Assembly (NCBI GenBank): GCA_019055375.1
Contig: JAHQIW010000425.1
Coordinates: forward strand, 62,001 to 126,000
DNA: 64,000 bases
DNA from: Parelaphostrongylus tenuis
Taxonomy: Eukaryota > Nematoda > Chromadorea > Rhabditida > Metastrongylidae
Direction: 5' to 3'
Position 1 is the first letter of the stretch. Each line of letters opens with the position of its first letter. Below are positions 12,401 through 23,631 of this stretch, in pieces. The notes under the pieces were generated by a model that was given only the letters and a program-made list of their open reading frames with translations, did not search any database and had not been told where the DNA came from. A program made the position numbers and the translations under genes.

Positions 12401-15400
12401 TAGTTAGTTGTTGTATTCGACCAAGAACAGATTGTGAAGGCAGAGGAGTGGGCGGATGTATTTGATCGCCAGGCTGTGCTGGTTCAGCCGTACCATACAG
12501 CAGCAACGTCCAATCGTGAAACGTGCCTGAAATTTCTCCTATCAATAGCTAAAATAAAGTAAGTCTATAGAACTCTTTGTTTCACTGTCTTTTAGCAGTG
12601 TTCTTGCGTTCTAATAATACATTTGACAGTGTTGACTGATAAGCGAAACATCCGACCCAAAGCAGGACTTGAACCTGCGTTTCATTCATACAAGGGGCGC
12701 GTGATACCATTACACCACCATAATAATGATAAGGTGGTAAGCAAGGGTGACCTCGGTTGTAGTGGTAGCATGTACACGGGTATGGGTGAAAACGCAGATT
12801 AAATTCCTGCTTGATGCCGAATGTTTTGCATATCACTCAACATTTCCAGATGACTAATAGTTAAATTTGAACAAAGAGAAAAAAAAAACGAAAAACCTAC
12901 CAGTGGCTGCCAGGTTATTCGTAACACTTTCAACCATAAGAATCCACGTCCCACGAGGATCTTCTCCCCATTGCTGTACTGATAGGAAAGGCCACTTATG
13001 GAATCCATTGCTGTTGAAATCCTGAAACAATCTCTTGCAAAATGATCTCAAGGTTATGTGGGTAGGAATCTTTCGAACAGAGACAAAACGAAACAAACCT
13101 GCGGTCGAGGTGGCAACAAAACCGATCTAGTGTTCGACGGCGAAAAAAGCGTAAGTTTCAGATCACCTCGCTTTGAATATCGCACTAGAAAAAAATTGTG
13201 CGATTCTGTGAGATGAAGAAAATTCTGAATATTAAAAAGCAACTCGATATTAAGGCTAACCAGTTGCATGCACTTGGACATGTTCCAGGTAAAGTACAGG
13301 AGTTCCAGACTCACAACCACTAACTTCCAAAGAGAAATTCATTTGAAAACGACCGCTGATTGGACGAGGGCTAGAAATTTGGTTATAGTGGATACTTATG
13401 AACGTCTCCAGAACAAATTCTCACTTTGGAGAAGCTAATTTATATTCATAAGTACAGATGTGCTGCTCAGGTACGGTTTTCCATTTACTTGCTAACTTTA
13501 CAAGAGCTCCACCATCCATCAAACCATAGCCAAATCTGAAATTTTGTTGATTCGATTGAATCGCAAAGAAAAACCGCCATTACGCTTACTTATTGCTAAT
13601 CATTCGTCCAACACCATTTCGTGACCAGCCAGGATTTCCCAGTAGAGGCGTGGGGTTGGCAGTTCTCAGTACGATATGTTGCATATCACGCCATGTCAAC
13701 TCGGGGCTAAACAAACACACTTCTCTGTAATGTTGAAAGCCAGTAGATCAGACAAAGATTAAACGCACTTCGCCTCCAATGCAAGGGCGATTATTCCAGC
13801 AGCCAATGGTGCGGATGCACTTGTCCCTGTATGCATTTTTGTACACCCGTTCGGTACATCCACAGTAACCTAAATTTCTAGTAAAGTGACTTAGATAATC
13901 TAACCCTTTGGAAACCGCCATGATTTTTCGCCTGGTAAGCGCTCGGTCGGTTGGCATGGTGCGCTCAAATGGCAATGTTGTAATTTTCTAATGAAATTCA
14001 TATTTTCATCGTCATCAAAAGCGAATCAAATATGTGATCAGTAAAGGACAGAATGTAACTGAAGAGACTTCAAGAAGGCTCCCGGTAATAGGAATAACGC
14101 CGACACTTCTTTGCCAAGCGAAACAAGTTGTTATCAATACAATCGTAATTTATCGGCTGATGTTTCAACATCCTGACAGCATATTTAAGCTTTTCATGAG
14201 ATCGTTCATGGGCACTCATACAATTCAATATATGTGTTTCGACCTTGCAACCTTGTCACTTGCACAGTACCCTTTGTCTGAGCCAATTCTTTTTGGAAGA
14301 AAACCCCCTAACATAGAAGAATCGTCGACGAACATGCTACACTGCCTGTAAAGTGAAAATTCACTTCACTCACGGATAACATACCACTGCGGTGTAACAG
14401 TTCGTGAACGATTCCTCTATGTAAGGGGTTCTCCCCTTAAAGAGATTGGCTCAGGCGCGGAGTAATGTGCAACTGATAAGGCTGCAAGATCGAAACATGT
14501 GTGTTGCACTCTATAAAGATCCATAAAGCCCTTATGAAAGGCTCAAAATGTGCTGTCAGGATGAATTGATTTCAAGTGACGTCTCAGAAAACAGTCGAAT
14601 ATAAATGATGTTTTAACGGTTTCACCTTCTACAAGCATGAAAAGATCAGGCTGTCCACAGCCCAATCAGTCAAACACTTCCATTACTCAAGCAAAAAAAA
14701 AAACCACCAAACCTAAAAGTCAATCGCATCAAGCACAAAATAACTTTCAACATACTCACCGCTTTCTATGAGTTATTGAAATGTAAACTTTCGTGCAAAG
14801 ACAAATTGGACTGTGAATGCACCTCCCACATCATAATAACAGCCCTTATATTATGTCATATCATGTGTAATCAAAAAGCTTTCCACCCTGAGGTTCATGT
14901 GTGGATTATGGCGTCTATTCAGAATCTAAATCGCTCAGGCTCCAAGTTTCCGTGTTCCGTTATCACACGTCATAAGACATAGTGTATGTGACTTATTTTG
15001 AAGTGTGAGGTACATCACCAGTCCATGTGATCTCCATGACTGGTCTCCACCTGGATAACTTAGTAGAAGACTCACAGAAAACAGTGAAAATGTAGAATAG
15101 TTTTTTGCTCTCGATGTGATTGAAATCTGAGTTTAGTGACAGATTCCGTTTGAGTAATGAGGATACTTGGCTAACTGGGCCATGCGTATCCTAATCTTTT
15201 CAGGCTCTGAAGAAGGCGAAACCGCTCGAACGCTAGCTGATCGAATAAACTACATTATATCAGGTCTTTTCATGAACTTTGGCACTAAAGCAATAAATAC
15301 CAAATTTATTAACCAGAAGTAACTAAACTTGCCCAACACACAATACAAATATGAGCCATTACCCTGAACACGTTTCTGGCATCTCTCAAGCAACAAATAA

Positions 15401-18400
15401 ATACCGCTTTGTGCAGAATTTTCTGGAGTTTATTTTGGCACCAAATTTGTCCATAGTTGCCGCATCACGGCCGCTTAACGAAACCTTTATCGGAATTTAT
15501 TTCCTTACAAGTACGAACAAGAGAAAGATTGACGCGATGCACAAACCGCCTTCAAGAATATCAGTTGTGCAGACACAAGGATTTTCGTCCAAGTAAACAG
15601 CGTTTCGGTTTTTTGCTGAGTTTCGTGCCAGCAACACCAACTTGAAAGACCAGCTGCGCTGCGGATCTCCAAGCGAAGTTGATCGACAGGCCGTCATCGA
15701 AGCAATCAAAGAGGATCCGACTACGACTTCAGGCCGATGAGGCGTACTTTGACTAGTGTTGTTGAGCAATTTTAATTACTTCTGGTTAATAAATTTATTG
15801 TTTATTGTTCTGAGCCGAAACTTATGAGGAAGACCTAATGAAAACCTCATGGTTGGTCAAAAAGAAAAATCTGCGAATTACTGAAAAAAGCCAATTTTAA
15901 CAGAGATTAGATCTTAAGATTTCATCAATTGTTTGCCGAAAATGATACTGCACACTGCGTAGAAGTTTACACTCTACGATGCCATTGTACACTGTAATTT
16001 TTTCGGAAGCGTTCGAGTACACTGCTGGGAGTTGTCATGAATTCTATACTACTACCGAATATAAATTCTTTGTAGAGTATTCTAAAGCTGCTAAACGCAG
16101 ATTTTGTAAGGATAATCAAGCAAATTTATCAGATGAGTACAAATTTGAAGTCGGGGCGCGTGCAGTACAATTTAACCGGCACGCGGCGCGGTGATTAGTG
16201 GTTCAGAAATGACCCACGCAGTACCCAACGTGCTGAGCAAAGCACTGATGTCATGGGAGAGGACAGCTTCGTGCAAATATCTAATTTAAGGGTGTGAATG
16301 CAGAGCTATAAACCAACTATCGCTGGTTGGTTAATATTCGCCGAACTGTATGTAGTGGCTATTGAAGATGGACACTCTTCCAGATACCAAGGACGGTGAT
16401 TATCGAACGTAGCAGATGAGATCGAAAGCGTGTAAACAGATGTAGTGTACCCGTCAGCCGAGCATGAATCTTGCCTGAAACAATATCCATGAAAACTCAT
16501 GTAAGAGATGCATAAAATACTGAGATAAAAACAAATCAAAGAGGAACTACAGGGCAGACACTGATCACCGTACCAAACTCAGCATCATAACAATGTATCA
16601 CTATATATGTCGCTGGAAATTCTTTGAAGATGCTGAGTGGTATACAGCGTAAGGAGGGACTCAAAGAGCTTGAAAAAGGTAGTATGATAAGATAAAACAC
16701 CGTAGTAACTGTTTTACAATCGTCAACTAGCTGAATAATCAATAAATCCATTGCAAAATCGAATCTATACCCAACTTTGGTAAGAATACAAAGTTCTACT
16801 CAATACCCAGATAATTCTATGTCAATCGAAGAATAAAGAAGAATAACACATTACTCAGGGATGCCCCATACTTCGTTAATCATTGCAAAGGTATCTCATG
16901 CGTGTAGCCTATAAGTGACTTTCTTGGGCTCACCACTTTCTCAAGTCAGTGTCTTCATTCTCCTGGAGAAACAGAACGGCATTCAGCCGAGCTCGAAGGG
17001 ATTAAAAGCTCAGTTAGCAAAGTAAATCCATCGTACAAATAACCTCGTAAGTCGCAGCGCATCTCTCATATCAACTTGCAATACAGCCGATGAAACGGAA
17101 TCATACTGCTTTAATAAGGCGCATGTGATGCAGTGATTAGAGGTGCCCTATCACACATACGTAATCGATGGTTCGATTCCGAGTCAAAACCTCACCAAGC
17201 CTTTCATATCGCCAAGGTCGATAACTAAATCAGACATGTCTGGGAGAATAGCAGCACTGAGTTGATACATCGGTGAGCCACCGAGAGTGAAGGCCAGACA
17301 TGCATTCAGTCACCTCTAACGATGCTAGATGGAGTCGAATGCATAGCACATCCCTCAAGGACTGGTCAACTCCGAGACCTTTATCGTTTTTCTGCTGTTC
17401 TAATCAATCTAAGACAGCCATACACAGCAGAGAGAGCTGCTAGATGATCACTGATGTCTTATTGCTGAGATAATCCTGGTCTGTTGCTAACGCTAGATCA
17501 GAACTGGGAAATAAACTCCAAGAGAGTCAAAGCTTCCGGCATTGATCAATACCTGAGGGATGCGGCATGGATTCGTCTCCAATTTTTTAGCTTCGTTTGA
17601 GGTGATTAAATGCGTAACCGACATCATAATGACTAGTGGTGGCCTATCAACGAATCATGTGCTTTAACCTCCCAGACAAATGTGCTATCGATTCGATGAC
17701 CACGGAGGGAGGTTAGGATTAATGAGCCTTGAGCAGGATTGAACTATCGATCAAGCACTTATGTGTTGCAGATACTCCTAACAACTGCGCCACACGCGCT
17801 CTTGGAGAAATATCACCTCACTACTAACACATCGGCATAAAACCCCAATTTTGTGGGAGGACGCCTAATTACTGGCGGATCACACGGTGAGTTAATACGA
17901 CTTACGAATGGACACAGTTTCACCAAAACTCGCATGAATCTGTTGTAAAATTAACCTCGAGCCTCCATTTCCGCTGGCCCATACAAAGATGTTTCCTTTT
18001 CCCTTTCGACCATTCTTTATTCCTCGATAAAATGCCTCTCTTGCAAGTGGTCCGGGACCATCAAACGTTTTACCATCATCCTCTGGTCCCCAGCTCGCCG
18101 AATAGATATCGATATGGTCCTACAATAATGGTTAAGACGATGAACGCAGTAAATCTTACTTTATGAGTGTAAAGTCAAATGTCTGAAGTAACCATTTACA
18201 CGTTGATTCAATGCATGTATCCTTAGAAGTATACACTTCTCTCATTTTCGAGCAAACTTATCTCAACTCACATTGAACTCTACATATATATCGCTACGAA
18301 CTATGATCTCAACCAGTAAGATATATCCTTCTTGTTCAAACAATAGCTTTTGATTTCGCAAACTTACTGAAGAAATGAACCTTCATCAGGCATAATATCA

Positions 18401-21400
18401 TTTCGTACTCTACCACTGGACTGTGTTGGAATTTTCAAGATTACAAAACGCGTTCTCAAAATGCGCTCGAAGATCTAACGGTAGCTCAGAGGGAGAGTTC
18501 AAGGTATTCTCTATTAGCCTGTCAAGAAGTCAGGTCCTACAGCACTCCCTGTTTGACAATTATTGGGGAACGGTGATAAATCATATTGAAGAAGTCCAAA
18601 GTAATATTCAAGTGAGATAAAAATATTCAAAAACCTGATTTAAGTGACAGCGATGCCGCTTCAACACTATCGGATACTGCACCGTCAAGCATCCGAACCT
18701 GAAATCACTTCATACTATGTATCTCTACGACGATGAGAAGTTTCAGGGATAATCGCAAAATTCCAAAATTCATACCCCGCCGATTTTCGCTTTGAATGCA
18801 ACGCCAACTCCGCAATACTTGTTACCAGCAATAGAAGCAACTTCACCAGCACATCGAGTACCATGTCTGTAAGCGATATCTCAGGTAATGATCCCGTGTT
18901 AACTACTACAGCAAAAGTCTTGGGTCAGAGCGAAAGAGCACGAGGTCAGGATATTACGATCTTCATTCGTAAGTAGGCTGAATGGAAAATCATCAATGAG
19001 CTCACTTGTTGTCACCGTTATTTTGTGGTGTTGGATCGTCATCGTGATCATTGATATCCGTACTAGCCAGAGGATCATAGTTTGCAATGAGGTCAGGATG
19101 ATTCCTACAAAACAAATCGTTGATACAGACATTCTTTGGCTTATATGACCATGAACAAAGGTGGAAAAATGATGAACAACTAATTACCTCTGAATTCCAT
19201 CGTCTAGAATGGATACCGACACGTTACGACCGGCGTAACCCAGCATCCAGGCCTCACGAACATTCATATCATAATTCCCGACGGCTCTACCAACCTATAC
19301 CATAGAATACACCAGTGCCAAGAGACTAAATACTAAACTTCAAGAAAGGACGAGCTCACCAGATACCACTGATCGTGATAAAGTGGGTCGGGAAACGGTA
19401 ACCGAGGAATTTCGCGTACTCCTGATACACTCTGACGACGTTGTTTCAGGGTGGCTTCACGAGTCGGTGTGATATTTGCGAAAGAAGAACTTCGTTTGAC
19501 TAACGGATGTTCCAATACCTTAAAATGAATTTACACGAATAAGAATAACGGGTCATGATTTTAAGGTAACCTCACCTCACTGTCGTCATGAATATAGTCT
19601 CTTTTACTACGTCGGCGAGGTCGTTGTTCCGAAATCCATTCAACAGCCGGATGAGACTCAAGCCTTTCGACTGCTTCTCGCTTCTTTCGCCGAGAATGCG
19701 ACTCATCTTTTGGATAAAGGAAGTAATGGTTGTCAAGAAAAGGATCTCCCTAAAATCAGCACAATATAGTTATCTATAGTATGAATATATTTGAATATAT
19801 TTGATAAGAATTGTCTGAAATTCCACCGCCAATTTGAGACAATGTATAACTTAACGCCCCAATAAATGTAGTATCCGACTCGTCTACCCGCTAGGTTAAG
19901 AATTCTTCTTTTTTCATGAACGAAGTAGAATACTGGTCGGGAACGGCTCCTTGCAGTCCCGAGGATATTCAGGCTGGGGCATTTGTTACTGGATGCCGAT
20001 GAGTGTTAGGAGAGGATAGAGAGTTAATCCACGAAGCCGAGACGTGCCGAGCATCACTAGCCATACGGTCACAGCTCCCTTCTTCCCAGAAACTGAGAGT
20101 ATTGCGGCCAAATATTCCAAACCAAACTGTGGTCGTTGACGAGGCTTGTTCAAAAAAGCTATCACTTCGATTGACACGCACGAGATTTGTAACGAAAAAT
20201 TTCCGCTTTCAGATCTTGTCTATTAAGACAGTGTTCTCCACCCCTCCAATAGGACTTCCTAGTATTCAAAGGATGAAGGATAAAGCTCCCGACGTTGGTA
20301 AATCCCTGAGTTAAGGCGCTATGCCTTCGTTGTCTATTTTTGACTTCGTTCAAGGTGAGTGGATGCATATTTGGCCTTTACAATGACTCGCGGTGTCCTC
20401 CCGCTGTATCAAGTTAGTGCTGCTTATTCTCCCAGACAAGCCTGAAACCAATGTGGAACCAATTCACGATCCCGGAGGGATGGGTGGATGGGTAAGCCAT
20501 GAGCACGAGGTCGAACACTGACCTCGTGTGCGACGCAGAGCATCTCTAACCACTGCGTCGCATGCGCTCTTTACTAGCATTTACGCCATGGTATATATCT
20601 AATTTGCCAACAAGCGATGCATATCTACAAGCAACGATGTCTCTACGACTACTAGTACTTTTTCTACAAGTCATTAAAAAAGTTGACTTATCATGGCTGT
20701 CTAGAAAATTTGACTTGTCCTTAACTGATCGAGTAAGGAAAATTCTCTTGACAGATTTGATTCCTCTCAACAATTTGATGTCAAGCAGCACAACCTGTGG
20801 GGCATACGTTCAAAATAAGGATTGGTAGGAGCGGTTTCTTCAATTCTGCTTCTAGTTAGGAATAGTAAAGTTGAAAGAAGAAAATAACACCAAGTTGAAA
20901 TCCAAACGAGGGTCAATGGAGATAACAATAGATCTTCACCTTGACTACCATTCCATGATCTTCAGCAAGACGTCTTGCTAATCGATCATCTCTTTTTGCT
21001 AATCGGATTACTGTATGCGTTGGTTCTGGGCAGGTAGCTTCATCATCACATATCTGAAACTTGGGTAGAATTAAATAAAGAACATATGAGAAATAAGGAT
21101 GGAGATATTTGCATAAAAACCCTTCTGCACAGATTGATAAGTGACCAAACACATGATGCCAGAAGCACTTATTACTGGAGTATAAGAGGATAAAAGGATC
21201 CTCGAAGGATACGTCAAGCATTCAACTTCACTAACGCCTCTGCGACGACGTGTACAACGCGACGTACACGATTGTTTGAAGGCCTTTCTCGATGGACAAA
21301 ACCTTTCTCTTAGACATTTGGTAATCGTTGAGAAGCTTAAATCTCTGTGATTTCAGCAATGGGTTTCATTTTGAGAAAGCCTTTTTATTACTCTGTAGCA

Positions 21401-23585
21401 GCGAAAATAAGTTAGATCTCACACTCGGTTTGCTTTATTTGCTCGGTTGGAGCATGTAAATGGCTCTTCGCCAAACTATTATTAGTCAAAATTCTTTCTA
21501 TTTTGACTGCCACTTGCAGTGGTATAATGTTATAGTATACCCAATATGTGGAATGCTGTGCAAAAACATTTGCGTCATCAGGGATTCGAACCCAGACCTC
21601 ACTCTTTCCGGGAGCGTATGCTAACTGTTGCACTACCGACGCTCGTTTTGCATAACACTCTTATTTACGCTATAACTCGATATCCAATGTCCTGTCAACA
21701 CAAGCGGGTTCAATGCCGATAGCGGCTATCCCGCCAGACCGTCGACGGTTGGCTGTTGGCAGACAACGCGTTATAGCGTAAATAAGAGTGCTGTGCAAAA
21801 CGAGCGTCGGTAGTGCAACGGTTAGCATACGCCCCTGGAAAGAGTGAGATCTGGGTTCGAATCCCGGCTGACGCAAACGTTTTTGCACAGCACTCCATAT
21901 ATTGGGTATTATTAGTCATTCTATATCTCAAACCTCGAGGATTTTGATGCAGTAATCGGTTCTTGGAAGGTTAGCACAGAATGCTGTAAGAGCGGAAAGA
22001 AGACTACGCTTTGTACCCAAAGTTTCAACCGTACTGAAAAGCTATATATGCACGAAAAACATATGACCATGTAGAGAAAATCATGGAGTTTCACAGTAAC
22101 GCAGAACACCTAAGGGTCTATTTTCCAAACAAAGGAGAAATCCTCACTGAATAAGGGAAATCGCGCATCTCTTGCAAGTTGCGCTAGCGATCGTTCAAGT
22201 GCCGTCCTGAAGGGTTCAGCGCCGTCGTTTGCGAAGACTAAACGCATAATGCCCTTTAGAGTGACTCATTCTGGCCTATCGATGATGTATCTATCAAGTC
22301 AGCGCTGCTACACTCCCACGCAAAACTGGTACCAATTCACCGACCCGGGAAGGGATGGAAGGTTTGGTAAGCCTTGAGCGCGAGATCGAACCATCGACCA
22401 CGTGTGCAACGCAGAGCACATCTATGCATTGCGCAAAACGCGCCACCCCGACCGAACAGTTGTTCCCAAGTTGCTGAGATCATAAGCCTATCCAAAAACT
22501 CGATTAGTGAATCACTTCTGCGACTTACGACTAGCGCATTAGGAGATAATCAAGTAGTGAAGGTTCAAGGAAGATGTGGCTTGTTACTCTGGCATGCAAC
22601 GATCGATACCTATCTTTTCCATAGTCATCGTGATTTGCACTCGGTTCTCACCACTTTCTTATTTCAATTTTCAACACTGAGAGTCGCTACATTACTGCAC
22701 ATTTTCATCAGACTATAGATAGCCATTTTGGTAACAATATGACAGAACTGGTTGATGATTTTTCCGACATGATCAACTGAATCCTCAAAGACAAAACCCC
22801 TAAAAACATAAGAGACAAGAAGAAAACCCATGTAGCGTCTTTCCAAAACCTTGCTGTTAATTAAGTTCACTACTGAGAAAAAGCAAACTTTGGAATAAGG
22901 CCTGATTTAAAAATTTCCGATTACAACCCTCCTTTTCAATTTCTTTTCATAACCCTATGCCTATGAGCGCATGTGGCGCAGTGGTTAGAGGTGCTGCGCG
23001 TCGCACACGAGGTCAATGGTTCGATCTCGCGCTCATGGTTCACCAAGCCATCCATCCCTCCGGGGTCGGTAAAATTGGTACCAGATAGGTCTCAGACTTG
23101 TCTGGGAGGATAAGCAGCACTGACTCGGTTCAGCGGGAGGCCACCGCGAGTCATTGTAAAGGCCAGATATGCATTCAATCACCTCAAAACGAAGTTAGAA
23201 ATTGAAGTCGAATGCATGGCGCATCCCTCAGGGATTGATCAACGCCGAGAGCTTTATCCTTTATCCTTTAACCCTATGCTTTTCCACGTTATCACTGACA
23301 GTCTATTTTGCATCCATCTGGGTCGAGCTAAAATGTCGCCCTTTATTTACAAAAAATAGCTGCCTTATTTACTGAATGCAGTAAAAATTACTTGGAAATA
23401 TCCTTCTATTGAACGCTTTTAGCAGTTGTCCGACGTTACAAATACATATATATATATATATGTATATATGAATGTATATATATATATATATACATATATG
23501 TATATATACATGTATATATGCAGTACTGTACACACATATGTACACATATACGCTTGCACAAGTGCGATATGTATATATATGTACA

Positions 23586-23631
<46 letters not shown>

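Noticed and set aside
21805..21880. Candidate tRNA gene (also at 24.9, 50.4 and 57.4 kb)
   Set aside because: Acceptor-like ends and T arm are good, but there is no anticodon stem-loop and the sequence recurs with the same flanks, so it is a dispersed tRNA-derived repeat.
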